Source: an uncultured Bacteroidia bacterium
GTDB taxonomy: Bacteria > Bacteroidota > Bacteroidia > Bacteroidales > UBA932
NCBI GenBank assembly: GCA_902769525.1
Contig: CACXPG010000001.1
Location: 1 to 64,000, forward strand
Direction: 5' to 3'
DNA: 64,000 bases
Made by a program: the position numbers and the translations under genes
Part shown: positions 23,127 through 32,213 of the stretch, piece by piece
Position numbering within the stretch: position 1 is the first letter of the stretch
Layout: every line of letters begins with the position of its first letter
Notes under the pieces: model-generated
Seen by the model: only the letters and a program-made list of their open reading frames with translations
Database searches by the model: none
Told to the model about the DNA's origin: nothing

Positions 23127-25619
23127 CTAGTAATTTTTGAAAGATGTCCAGTTTGTATTGGCCTCGGCACTGGACTGAAGGTCCAATGGCAGGTTGACGA
23201 AGAAGTCAAAGCCGGTCCAGGCCTCGATCTGGTCAACGCTCTTCACGTAATTTGCATTGTCGAAGTCCTGGCTCGAGTACTGCTTGTGCTCATACCAGAA
23301 TCCAATCGCAGAGGCGGAAGTGATGGTGCTGCCGCTTCTCTTTACCTTGAGCAGAACTTTCCAGTAATAGTTTGGAACAGGGCATCTCTTTGTATCGTGA
23401 GCTGGCTGAATGTAGTTGATGGTCTCGCTTCCGCCAGTTTTGCGGAAAGCGGCGCCTGTAACCACGTAAACAGTATCCTTCACGCAATCCCTTACGGCAT
23501 CCTCCAGCCTGTTCCAGATATATCCGTTGAAGCGGTTCTGGATCTGAGGGGTGGAGTTGGTGGCGTAATATGTCTGTGTCTGCATTAAATCGTTGGCGGA
23601 GCGGTCTGAGTTAGGAATCTGGTGGCCTCTTGCATAGATGTCCGCAGGGTTGGAGTCAGGGACATCCACTCCGTAGCTGCCGCTCCATACGTTGATCTGC
23701 TTGTTCTTGTCTGAAATCTGAGGATTTGCCGCCCAGCTCTGGCCTCTGGTCTCGCCGCTGTAAATCATAGGAGGGTAGAACTCGCCGGAAGAAACGGTTC
23801 CGCTTCCCATTGTAGCGTTATAGAGAGGATATGCAGTCCACAAAGATGTAAATGTGCTGAATTGGTACATATAACTGTAGTTGCGAGCTCCGCCGGCAAA
23901 GAATGTGCTGGTGAAGAAATCTGAGCCAGTCTGTTTTGCAGGAAGCTCGAGCCATCCGTTAATGGCCTGGCTTCCGCCTTCGCCCGCCTCCTGGCTTACA
24001 TTCAAGTCTACAGAAGAGGCGCCAGTGTAGCTGAGGGTGATCTTGCCCGTCCTGGAGTTTGCTCCAGATGCCTGAGCGGCAACATCGAATGTAATGCTGG
24101 TACCGCTAACCGTCACGTTGGAAATCCAGCTGTCTGCAGTAGACGCTGTCAAAGACACTCCGGAAACAGGGTTGACAATGGAAAATGCAGCTGTCTGTGA
24201 ACCGCCCTCCCTGCCTACAACCAACGGGTTGGCAGAAGTTATGCTGATTATAGGATAGGTAGAGCCTCCTTCAGCGATGTAGAGGGCTACAGGCTTCTGG
24301 GCAGAAGTGTAGCAGCAGAATCTAGGACTGCTCTGGTTGTACTGCAGAGACCTTGCAGAAGTGTTGGCAGAAGTAATCACTGCCACTCCGCCGCTGACTG
24401 AAATGTTCCAGTTATAAGAATCTGCCTGTTCTATGCTCGTGTTTCCGGAAACCCAAGCCAGATATTTGCCGTAGTTGGCATCACCGTCCTTGTTGTTCTG
24501 GATGGTCCAGTAGCTGCCGTTCTTTCTGATCTTGACAGGAAGAACAGAACTGGTGTTGTCCAGCTCGATCTTGGTTCCGCTGTCTGTCTTGGTGACATTC
24601 TCGCTGGTATGGATGGTGCCGCTGAGGCCGCCCATAGCCTTGTCATAACCAGCTGCCGCAATGATGTAAACTCCATCCAGAAGACCGGACTGAGACTCGA
24701 CAAGAGTGTATGTCACGGTCTGGCCTGGCGGCAGAGTCGGCGTCACTTTCATCACGCCCATGCTTTCAATCTTGTTGCGCGTGATAGCAAGACTTCTGGT
24801 GGATGATTTCTCGAAAACCCGGCCTATTTCATCGGTGACAGTAACCTTAAAGCCGTTTTCAAAAGTTGTAGGCGGGACGACAAAGATAAACTCTGTGTAA
24901 TCAGTACTGCTCGAGCCGAGGGTTACCGGTACTGGACAGTTGATGGCTATGCTGCCGGTGGCGGTCTCGTCCATCGCAACGGCCGGGGCACTGCCGGCAG
25001 AAGGTGTTATGACGGCCTTGCCGGCAATCTTTTCTCCGTTGTTGCCTTCAAGGGTTACACTTCTTACAGTCACATCGTCTCCATAGAAGCGGAACCTCAG
25101 ATAGCCGCACACATTCTTGAAACCGAGGAAATTGTTGTCTGAGACAGCGACCATTGTGTTTGCCCCCAGTCCAAACGAATGCTCTCTGTAAAGCTGAGCT
25201 GCAGGAAGGTCAACAGTGACTGAAACCTGGCTGCCATCGGCAGAAGCCTGGGTGCTGGCGGAATATGGATACACCGCATAAATATGATCCAAATCTGCAG
25301 GATCAGAAGGCTGCGCTCCCTCTTCCTCAAGAGTAAAACCGCCGCTGTTGTCTCCGTCTTCGCCGTCAAACATATACTTGTCGTTGACATTGGCATAGTT
25401 GAAGATGGAAATGCAGTCATTCTCGTTCCAGAGAACTTTCAGGTCCTCGTCTGCATAAATTTTAGTTTCAGGCGATGCCGTTGATTCTGTGGTTGCGAAG
25501 AATACTCTTTTCTCCTTGTCGGCATTGCCAAGTCCAGAGCGTCCTGTCACTTCATCTTCCATGCTGCAGGAAACAGCAAGAAGCGTGGCCATGGCTGCGA
25601 ATAGCAGTGTTTTTTTCAT
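23127..25619 (-). CDS. surface lipoprotein: fimbrillin-like + BACON-type + DNA/RNA non-specific endonuclease
   Basis: 830 residues. The lipoprotein signal is MKKTLLFAAMATLLAVSC. Residues of about 35-300 form a fimbrillin-like domain nearly identical to that of the next gene (25689-27497). About 305-450 is a module shared with both upstream lipoproteins, followed by a BACON-like Ig domain (about 455-540). The C-terminal 270 residues are a NUC1-type endonuclease: YARGHQIPNSDR carries the catalytic His (the usual DRGH is ARGH here), and ATNSTPQIQNRFN and WNRLED supply the Asn and Glu of the metal site. This is a predicted surface-anchored nuclease that could degrade extracellular nucleic acid. 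It is the last of a four-gene lipoprotein run. Confidence 0.82.
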   Translation of the reverse strand: MKKTLLFAAMATLLAVSCSMEDEVTGRSGLGNADKEKRVFFATTESTASPETKIYADEDLKVLWNENDCISIFNYANVNDKYMFDGEDGDNSGGFTLEEEGAQPSDPADLDHIYAVYPYSASTQASADGSQVSVTVDLPAAQLYREHSFGLGANTMVAVSDNNFLGFKNVCGYLRFRFYGDDVTVRSVTLEGNNGEKIAGKAVITPSAGSAPAVAMDETATGSIAINCPVPVTLGSSSTDYTEFIFVVPPTTFENGFKVTVTDEIGRVFEKSSTRSLAITRNKIESMGVMKVTPTLPPGQTVTYTLVESQSGLLDGVYIIAAAGYDKAMGGLSGTIHTSENVTKTDSGTKIELDNTSSVLPVKIRKNGSYWTIQNNKDGDANYGKYLAWVSGNTSIEQADSYNWNISVSGGVAVITSANTSARSLQYNQSSPRFCCYTSAQKPVALYIAEGGSTYPIISITSANPLVVGREGGSQTAAFSIVNPVSGVSLTASTADSWISNVTVSGTSITFDVAAQASGANSRTGKITLSYTGASSVDLNVSQEAGEGGSQAINGWLELPAKQTGSDFFTSTFFAGGARNYSYMYQFSTFTSLWTAYPLYNATMGSGTVSSGEFYPPMIYSGETRGQSWAANPQISDKNKQINVWSGSYGVDVPDSNPADIYARGHQIPNSDRSANDLMQTQTYYATNSTPQIQNRFNGYIWNRLEDAVRDCVKDTVYVVTGAAFRKTGGSETINYIQPAHDTKRCPVPNYYWKVLLKVKRSGSTITSASAIGFWYEHKQYSSQDFDNANYVKSVDQIEAWTGFDFFVNLPLDLQSSAEANTNWTSFKNY

Positions 25620-25688
25620 CCTAATGTATTGTGTTAATAGATTCCCCGTTTAAATAACTCCCCGGCTTTAATCAAATTAAAGCGATGC

Positions 25689-27497
25689 TTACTTTATTAC
25701 ATGGCCGGTCTGGGCGATATACAGCCATTTTCTGATATTATGCCACTTGCCTTCTTCGTCTTTATAGCTGTACTCAACGATCATGTAAGCACTTCTTATA
25801 GAGCTGTCGGTATTTTCTGGAAGGGTTATCTCGATTTTATTCTCGGAAGCGTTCATTGTCGCAACAAGTCCAGGAATAGTATTATAGCCTCCTCCGTTGA
25901 TGTTGATGACATTCTGCATATAGCCGCCCTCAACAGGATATTTTACCTCGAACTCTACGGTGTAGGATCCGCCTGCTGCAGGAAGATACATGGTGTTGCC
26001 TACATAATCCATTCCGGCATAGCCTGAAGGAGTGTTGACTCCCGATGTGAACTGGATTTCCGGTTCATGGACAATCAGCGGGTCTCCTTCGCCGGTACCG
26101 TCGAGCTTATAGATCGCAACAGCATAATTTGAGATATATGCATCTTCCATACAGAACATTCTGTTGCTAAACTCATAGCTCATATACTTATAATTGTTCT
26201 GAGTATCGAATGGACCGATTAAGGCATCTCCATTGCGTTGCAAATCGACATTAAATGAAATTCCCCTTTCAGTTGTAGCTGAAGTGCAGTTGAAGAGATA
26301 TTTCCAGCTTAAATCAGTAGGATTGGCAGTGAGATTGGCGCCGATATACTGTCCTGCAAACTCTCCGTTCTTGCACTCGAACATTACAGTATTGTCTGCG
26401 CTGCCTTTCTTCAGGGTAAACAACTGAACATCACTCCCCGGATTCTGGACGATTGTCTTGTCTGAACTCTTTGTGATATCAGCTTCTTTTCTCAAAGGAG
26501 ATGACCACATTTCTGTTGCCATAGCCTTATCATAAGCTGTTGAAACGATGATTATCTCGGAACCCTCGGTAAGCTCGGAATAAGCGGTGACAAGATTGTA
26601 GAGGACAGGCTCCTGTACCGGAGCTGGCGTCACTTTCATTGCACCCATGCTTTCCATCTTGTTACGGGAGATGGCAAGGCTCCTTGATGAAGATTTCTCA
26701 AAGACATCACCTGCTTCATCGATGACAGTGACCTTAAAACCGTTCTCGAAGGTTGTAGGAGGAATGACAAAGACAAACTCAGTGCAATCCGTACTGCTTG
26801 TGCCCAGGGTTACAGGTTCTTCGCAGTTTATCGTGATGCTGGTTGTGGCGTCAGCATCAAGTGAAACAGCCGGGGCGCTGGTTAAAGAAGGTGTGATGCT
26901 GGCCTTGCCGGCAATCTTTTCGCCGTTGTTGCCTTCAAGGGTTATACTCTTTACTTGAACATCGTCTCCATAGAAGCGGAACTTCAGGTAGCCGCACACA
27001 TTCTTGAAGCCAAGGAAATTACCATCTGTCACGGCAATCATCGTGTTTGCCCCCAACCCGAAGGAACGCTCTCTGTAAAGCTGCTCTGCAGGAAGGTCAA
27101 AAGCAACTGTAACATTGCCTTCATCGACATAAACCTGTGTGCCTTCGGAATATGGATACACGGCATAAATGTGCTCCAGTTCAGCAGGAACGGCAGGTTC
27201 CTCGCCCTCTTGTTCAAAGGAAAAACCTCCGCTGTTATCTCCGTCTTCCCCGTCAAACATATACTTGTCGTTTACATTTGCATTGTTGAAAATTGAAATG
27301 CAGTCGTTCTCGTTCCACAGAACCCTCAGGTCCTCGTCCGCATAGATCTTGGTTGAAGGCAAAACCGCGCCTTCAGTGGTTGCATAAAATACAGTTTTCT
27401 CCTTGTCGGCATTGCCATTACGGCTTGCCAGTTCATCTCCCTTGTTGCAGGAAACAGCCAGCAGCAAACCTGCGGCTGCAAGCAGCATTCTTTTCAT
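25689..27497 (-). CDS. fimbrillin-like surface lipoprotein, paralogue of the nuclease lipoprotein
   Basis: 602 residues from ATG at 27497 (MKRMLLAAAGLLLAVSC lipobox). The first 300 residues are almost collinear with the nuclease lipoprotein downstream, with long identical runs such as LWNENDCISIFN and NVNDKYMFDGEDGDNSGGF. The middle module (about 300-470; YDKAM near its start) is shared but diverged. The C-terminal part (about 475-602) is different, beta-rich, with a VGNTMYLPAAGGSYTVEFEV segment resembling BACON-type Ig domains, and it lacks any nuclease motif. This is a recent duplication followed by C-terminal replacement. The surface role and ligand are unknown. It lies 69 bp upstream of the nuclease gene, on the same strand. 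Confidence 0.75.
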   Translation of the reverse strand: MKRMLLAAAGLLLAVSCNKGDELASRNGNADKEKTVFYATTEGAVLPSTKIYADEDLRVLWNENDCISIFNNANVNDKYMFDGEDGDNSGGFSFEQEGEEPAVPAELEHIYAVYPYSEGTQVYVDEGNVTVAFDLPAEQLYRERSFGLGANTMIAVTDGNFLGFKNVCGYLKFRFYGDDVQVKSITLEGNNGEKIAGKASITPSLTSAPAVSLDADATTSITINCEEPVTLGTSSTDCTEFVFVIPPTTFENGFKVTVIDEAGDVFEKSSSRSLAISRNKMESMGAMKVTPAPVQEPVLYNLVTAYSELTEGSEIIIVSTAYDKAMATEMWSSPLRKEADITKSSDKTIVQNPGSDVQLFTLKKGSADNTVMFECKNGEFAGQYIGANLTANPTDLSWKYLFNCTSATTERGISFNVDLQRNGDALIGPFDTQNNYKYMSYEFSNRMFCMEDAYISNYAVAIYKLDGTGEGDPLIVHEPEIQFTSGVNTPSGYAGMDYVGNTMYLPAAGGSYTVEFEVKYPVEGGYMQNVININGGGYNTIPGLVATMNASENKIEITLPENTDSSIRSAYMIVEYSYKDEEGKWHNIRKWLYIAQTGHVIK

Positions 27498-27560
27498 TTT
27501 AATCAATGTTTGTTAAAAAATAATCGCGAAAAAGCAGGGCAAAGTTAATAAAAAAACAAG

Positions 27561-27590
27561 AAAAGGCCCGGCTGCGGCCGGGCCTTTTAA
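27561..27590 (-). terminator. strong terminator after the 27613 lipoprotein gene
   Basis: Perfect GC-rich stem ggcccggc/gccgggcc flanked by A4 and T4, continuing into an A-rich tract on the plus strand (T-rich on minus). It separates the 27613 gene from the following pair. Confidence 0.85.
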
Positions 27591-27612
27591 TCAATAAGAC
27601 AAGTGCCTGATA

Positions 27613-29673
27613 CTAGTAGTAAACAACTATCTTGCTTGTTCTGAGCTGTCTATTGTCTGAACCGGCATTTGTAATGGTTACGGAAGTTGCGCTTCCGGTC
27701 CAAGTAATTGTGCCGCCAGATGTAGTTGTAGTATTCAAAGTTCCGGTATCAGCATCCAAACCGTCGCATCCATAATAGGATCCGTTAACGGTTATTTCTA
27801 TCTTCTTGATGGTCTTGCCTGAGAAAGAGAGGGTGTTGCCCTTGTAAACACGCATGGTGCTAGGGGTATTGTAAGATGCATTCGGGCCGCTAGAACCATC
27901 ACCCTTGCTCTGTACAACGGTAATACCGCTGGTAGTTGTAAGAACGAGGTCTCCGTCTGTCATTGTAAAGGTGCCTGAAAGCTCCTCAGCAGTATAGTCA
28001 CCAGGTGCAGAAACAACACATTCCTTCTCTGCAATGTCGCTCATCTCGTAGCCAGGAGCGCCGGCGAAAGCCTTGACTGTGCAGGTCTCGGAAATAACGA
28101 ATGGCTCGCTGTATTCCTGAGTTGTTCCTACAGGAGAGCCGGTATCGTCGATACCAGGCTCTGTGCCGTCAATTGTGTAGCCGATTCTTGCGCCCTCTTC
28201 TGAGCAAGATATGGAAACTGTCTTTGTAGAAGGGTCGTAAGAAATTTCCGGAGTCGGGCACTTAGGGTCAGTGATAAGGCTTGATCCCTCGCCGCTTCCC
28301 TCAAGAGCATACAGTACAACTTCTGCCTTTACAGAACTTGTCGGAGCATAGCAAGAGAACATTGTAGGCTTGTTGGTTGCATTGTACCTAACGGTGTTAC
28401 GAGTATAAGAACCGTTAGCGGTCAATACTGTGTAACCGTCTTTGATAACCACGCTGAATGAGGTGTTGTCGCCAGCGTCTGCAAAACTGCGCATATAATT
28501 GTTGCCTGAACTTGCAGAACCGATATATTTGCCAGCCTCGGCACCGTTCTCGCAGTTGAATGCAACCGTACCTTCTACAGTACCAGCCTCAAGAACAAAT
28601 ACCTGAACTGCTTCGCCAGGGTTGGTCACAGTTGTGCGGTCATCGCTCTTTACAACAGAGGCTGAAGCCCTGTTGTTAGTGTTCTGGGTAGTGCTCATGG
28701 CGAAAGCCTCGTCCTGGGCAACTATAATAACCTTTGTTCCGGCCAGCAGCTGGCTCTTGTCTGTAACGATTGTGTAAACCTGATCCTCACTAGGAGTGAT
28801 TCCTGACATGTTAACAGTGAAAGCTGCAACTTTTCCAGCCTGGAAATTACCCTTTCCGGTAGGGAAGGTAACGGTCCTAGAATAAACGCCCGCATCGGTG
28901 TTGACAGAAACCTTCAGAGTCTTGCCTTCCAGGTTAACTGGCTTGAAAGCAAACCAGAAATCGGTGGCGTTGTTGGTTTCGATTCCAAGTTCATCAACAT
29001 CCAGAGTGACAGTATTGCCTGCAGAATTTGCTGAAAGCTCGCCTGTCTCAGGATAGAAATAGAATCTTCCGGCAACCGGCTCCTCGGCGGTAAGCTCAAT
29101 GCTGTTGATAGTTACAGTCTCAGGAAGTTCTCTGAACTGGAACTTTCCGTAAGCTGCAATGTGTGAGAAAGCAAGAGAAACAGTCTCAGGGAACTCGGTG
29201 AAAGTCTCAGACTTGGCAGCCATAATGTGGGCAACCTCGTCAACTGACTTCATGGTAGGAACCTGAGAAGCAGGGAAGTCTACCTGAACGCTTTCATAAG
29301 TTGCGTTCCAGGAAATTACAGAAGCAGCCGGGCTGAGTGCATAGAATACATAGTTTCCGCTCTCGTCATCTGCGACGGTAGTGTCGAAAGTGGCGGTCTT
29401 GCCATCTGCGCTTGGAGTTACTTCTGCCTGCTTAGGAGAAGCGTAGTTAAGAGAGATACTAACCTGCTGGGCTGAAGTCCAGACAGTAGGATAACCGGCA
29501 TCGGTCTTGTCACCGAAAGCGGTCTTGGTAGAAGGATTGGAAGCCTTTGCGCTGAAAGTAATCTTCTTTGCAGATTTTTCAGGAAGGTTCTCAACAGTCT
29601 CGTTTTTGCTGCAGCTTGCCAGTGTGAGACCAGCGATAGCAGCAAGGCATAAGTAATTAAAGAACTTTTTCAT
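27613..29673 (-). CDS. fimbrillin-like surface lipoprotein with chitobiase-type C-terminal domain
   Basis: 686 residues from ATG at 29673 (MKKFFNYLCLAAIAGLTLASC lipobox; longer frames upstream overlap the micro-ORF). Residues of about 35-330 form a fimbrillin-like domain. About 335-500 is the module shared with the next two lipoproteins, containing AMSTTQNTNNRASAS and ending VVLYALEGSGEG. About 505-590 looks like a chitobiase/beta-hexosaminidase C-terminal domain (RIGYTIDGTEP). The last 90 residues form another beta domain (MRVYKGNTLSFSG, ending KIVVYY). Anchored by lipid and probably surface exposed; a carbohydrate or protein ligand is likely but unproven. It follows a 46-codon micro-ORF by 19 bp. 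Confidence 0.75.
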   Translation of the reverse strand: MKKFFNYLCLAAIAGLTLASCSKNETVENLPEKSAKKITFSAKASNPSTKTAFGDKTDAGYPTVWTSAQQVSISLNYASPKQAEVTPSADGKTATFDTTVADDESGNYVFYALSPAASVISWNATYESVQVDFPASQVPTMKSVDEVAHIMAAKSETFTEFPETVSLAFSHIAAYGKFQFRELPETVTINSIELTAEEPVAGRFYFYPETGELSANSAGNTVTLDVDELGIETNNATDFWFAFKPVNLEGKTLKVSVNTDAGVYSRTVTFPTGKGNFQAGKVAAFTVNMSGITPSEDQVYTIVTDKSQLLAGTKVIIVAQDEAFAMSTTQNTNNRASASVVKSDDRTTVTNPGEAVQVFVLEAGTVEGTVAFNCENGAEAGKYIGSASSGNNYMRSFADAGDNTSFSVVIKDGYTVLTANGSYTRNTVRYNATNKPTMFSCYAPTSSVKAEVVLYALEGSGEGSSLITDPKCPTPEISYDPSTKTVSISCSEEGARIGYTIDGTEPGIDDTGSPVGTTQEYSEPFVISETCTVKAFAGAPGYEMSDIAEKECVVSAPGDYTAEELSGTFTMTDGDLVLTTTSGITVVQSKGDGSSGPNASYNTPSTMRVYKGNTLSFSGKTIKKIEITVNGSYYGCDGLDADTGTLNTTTTSGGTITWTGSATSVTITNAGSDNRQLRTSKIVVYY

Positions 29674-29692
29674 TTTAAAACCTCCTGAAATT

Positions 29693-29833
29693 TTAAAGAT
29701 CACCCCAGTCTTCCTCTGGTGAAGGATCAACCTCTTCACCACTGAGAGTAGCAATGGTGCCTTCCAGGTTGATAGAGTATACCTTGCACACCGGTGCAAC
29801 ATACTCTTCTGAATTGATAAACTCGAGTTGCAT
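29693..29833 (-). CDS. micro-ORF upstream of lipoprotein gene (YxxP / NLE family, 46 aa)
   Basis: 46 codons starting MQLEFINSEEYVAPVCKVYS and ending EEDWGDL. It shows the same YxxP, N-L-E, hydrophobic patch ending in Ser, and acidic Trp-containing tail seen at 11818-11979 and 32214-32369. It has one Cys and no signal peptide. It ends 19 bp before the ATG of the 686-residue lipoprotein. Confidence 0.6.
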   Translation of the reverse strand: MQLEFINSEEYVAPVCKVYSINLEGTIATLSGEEVDPSPEEDWGDL

Positions 29834-29911
29834 TATAAAAATTTTAGCTAAAAATTAATGTTGTCTTTGTGTTTGCCGGCTTCTGCGATTCTCACAAAAG
29901 CCGATTTGTGC

Positions 29912-29919
29912 CAAAAGTA
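29912..29919 (-). promoter_or_regulatory. putative -7 box (TACTTTTG) for the second micro-ORF operon
   Basis: Minus-strand match to TAnnTTTG about 78 bp upstream of the micro-ORF, implying a long leader. The -33 match is weak. Confidence 0.35.
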
Positions 29920-29965
29920 CGAAATAAAACAATACACTCCGCCAAAAATCATAGTTTTTGATAAA

Positions 29966-29998
29966 AAAGAGCCCGGTTCCTAAGAATCGGGCCCTTAT
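29966..29998 (-). terminator. terminator after the 30021 lipoprotein gene
   Basis: Stem gcccggttc/gaatcgggc with an A-run on the plus strand that is a T6 run in the minus-strand transcript. Confidence 0.8.
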
Positions 29999-30020
29999 TG
30001 TCTCAGATATAAAATCCGGA

Positions 30021-32201
30021 TTATTCGGTATTAACTCCCCAAAGAATGAATCTCTTGGCGATAGAAGTGGTAAGAGTGATCTCTGTGTCTGTTACAATAT
30101 TGGAGAAGTTAATCACAAAGTAGTAGTCGGCCGGGTTGGTTATTGTCCAGGCGGTTGGCGTACCTGTAATTGCATCATTTGCAGTCAGGGCAATAGATGA
30201 TGGATTTGCAGTGGCGCCGGTAACGTTCAGGCTAAGCCCGGTGACTCCCTTCCATGCAACAGCGTGGAGATGGAGTTTTGTCGTGCCTGCAGGAAGGCTG
30301 ATCTTGTAGCTTCCGCCCAGACTTCCTGTTCCTATCTTTATAGCAGGCCTGAGGTTAACTGTATGCTCGTATGCATTGGTTCCATTCTCCTTCTTCATCA
30401 AGACATTGCTTGTCTCAACAAGTGACCAGTCGGTTGCACCTTCTTCCATGAAAGTTGCCGCAATTGTAACATCCTCCGAGCCCATCGTGAAAGTAGTGCT
30501 TGCGGCACTGTTATTCTCTGGCGTGGCGCCGGTTACACTCCATGAAGAGAACTTGAAGCCGGTGGCTGGAGTTGCCACGATGGTAACTGTGTTGCCCTCC
30601 ATGACCTCATCACCGGAGCTGATGGTTGTGCTTCCGTCTTTAACCACGAAGGAACCGCTTCCGTCAGTTGGCTGGGAGAAGGTTACCTTATGCTTAGTGG
30701 CGGTGTGGCTGGTAACGGTAATGTCTGCTGCCTTCCAGGCCTTGATCTCTTCTGTAGTGCCAAACTTGGTCACTGTACCTACAACTGAAATCTTGTCGCT
30801 GACAACACAAGGAGCAGTACCGCTGTTCAGGTAAACGATATATGAGTTGGTTCCGTCTGTTACGGAGATGTTCTTTCCGTCAATGGCAGTGACCTCAAGT
30901 TCATCAACCTTTACATAATCGTTCTGGTAAGTGGTGTAGTTGCCAATGAGATCTGCAATGGTAATTGAAGCAGGCTCTACAACAGCGCCCTCGCCCTCGA
31001 ATGCAGCGTCAATGGTTGTAATCTCTGAGTACAGGTCGTTGTAATTGAGTACTGTCACGTTCACGTCACCGGTAAAAGTCTGGCCCTGCTTCAGGCCGTG
31101 ACCGCTCTTGTAGTATGTTACAGAACCTGTTCCGTCTGTGATGATGCAGCTGTTTGTGGCAGGAACGAATGAAACGACAGCGTCTGTGAGTTTTCCGAAC
31201 TTGGAAGTAGGAGTGTTTCCGACCTCGGCGGCAATGGCGTTCAGCTCAGCGACTGTGGTGAAGTCGTATGAAGCTTCTGTCACGTCATAGACGAATTTGA
31301 TGTTCTTTATCTTGCCGGACTTGAACTCGTAATTCTTCTCTGCAGAAATAATCTTCTCTTCAGGGCCATTGCTTCCTGACACCATGAGAGTCAGCATATC
31401 ACCCTCGTTTACAACGAAAGGCTTTACTGCAAAATAGAATTTTGCGGATTCTTTTGGAGCGATTTCCTCTCCGTCGTTCACTACCAGAACGGCAGTGCTG
31501 CTGACATAGGTGTCACCACTTGGAGTGAATACTGCAGGATCCTGGGTGAAATCGATATAGTATGTACCGATAATGTCCACTCCGTCTGCGGTCATTGAAA
31601 TGCTGGAAACGGTAATAGGAGCGTCTGTCTGGTTCTCGACGGTAACGGCCACCAGTGATGAAAGATGCTTCATCTGAATAACAGGGTTCTCGGAACCAGG
31701 AATCTTTGACAGAACGCCGGCAACAGGATAGTTCTTGCCTGAGATATGGGCGGTGCTGTTGTTTCCGTTCTGTGTCTGGGTCAACTTGGCTCCGGATCCG
31801 ACTGTCACATAACCCTTGGATGTGTTGGCAGGAGTCTCGACCTGGCTTGTATAAGGATAGAAAGCATACCAGTTGTAAGCCTTGCTCTCGTCAATCTCCT
31901 CAGCGAGAGTGCCGCTGAAGGTAGCGGTAGCGCCTGCTGCAGAAGTGGTGAATTTACCGTCGTTCACATAAACAGGCTCGCTTTCGCCTGCCTGGTTGTG
32001 GAAAAGGTTGATAGCGTCATTGGCTGCCCACAGGGTTGCCAGTCCGTCATTAGTAGTCTTGGTGTTTGCACCTGTAAGAGTTACAGAGAAATCTTTGTTT
32101 CCGATTTCCTTCATTCCGGCATCGTTCTTTGAACAACCGGAAAGTGCTACGGCAGCTACTGCCAAAGCACCCAAAACGTAAGATTTGAAATTCTTTGCCA
32201 T
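30021..32201 (-). CDS. fimbrillin-like surface lipoprotein with OB-like and InlB-repeat-like modules
   Basis: 726 residues. The signal is MAKNFKSYVLGALAVAAVALSGC with lipobox LSGC. Residues of about 35-310 form a fimbrillin-like domain (NTKTTNDGLATLWAANDAIN; LSSLVAVTVENQT). About 320-505 holds two OB-fold-like segments (SCIITDGTGSVTYY; NISVTDGTNSYIVYL), as in DUF5689-type proteins. About 510-590 is a divergent InlB B-repeat-like unit (VTIVATPATGFKFSSWSVTG, TFTMGSEDVTIAATF). A C-terminal beta domain ends LWGVNTE. Such modular secreted lipoproteins often carry an enzyme at the end; none is seen here. It is preceded by a 51-codon micro-ORF 12 bp away and followed by a terminator. Confidence 0.75.
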   Translation of the reverse strand: MAKNFKSYVLGALAVAAVALSGCSKNDAGMKEIGNKDFSVTLTGANTKTTNDGLATLWAANDAINLFHNQAGESEPVYVNDGKFTTSAAGATATFSGTLAEEIDESKAYNWYAFYPYTSQVETPANTSKGYVTVGSGAKLTQTQNGNNSTAHISGKNYPVAGVLSKIPGSENPVIQMKHLSSLVAVTVENQTDAPITVSSISMTADGVDIIGTYYIDFTQDPAVFTPSGDTYVSSTAVLVVNDGEEIAPKESAKFYFAVKPFVVNEGDMLTLMVSGSNGPEEKIISAEKNYEFKSGKIKNIKFVYDVTEASYDFTTVAELNAIAAEVGNTPTSKFGKLTDAVVSFVPATNSCIITDGTGSVTYYKSGHGLKQGQTFTGDVNVTVLNYNDLYSEITTIDAAFEGEGAVVEPASITIADLIGNYTTYQNDYVKVDELEVTAIDGKNISVTDGTNSYIVYLNSGTAPCVVSDKISVVGTVTKFGTTEEIKAWKAADITVTSHTATKHKVTFSQPTDGSGSFVVKDGSTTISSGDEVMEGNTVTIVATPATGFKFSSWSVTGATPENNSAASTTFTMGSEDVTIAATFMEEGATDWSLVETSNVLMKKENGTNAYEHTVNLRPAIKIGTGSLGGSYKISLPAGTTKLHLHAVAWKGVTGLSLNVTGATANPSSIALTANDAITGTPTAWTITNPADYYFVINFSNIVTDTEITLTTSIAKRFILWGVNTE

Positions 32202-32213
32202 AACTGCTGATTT

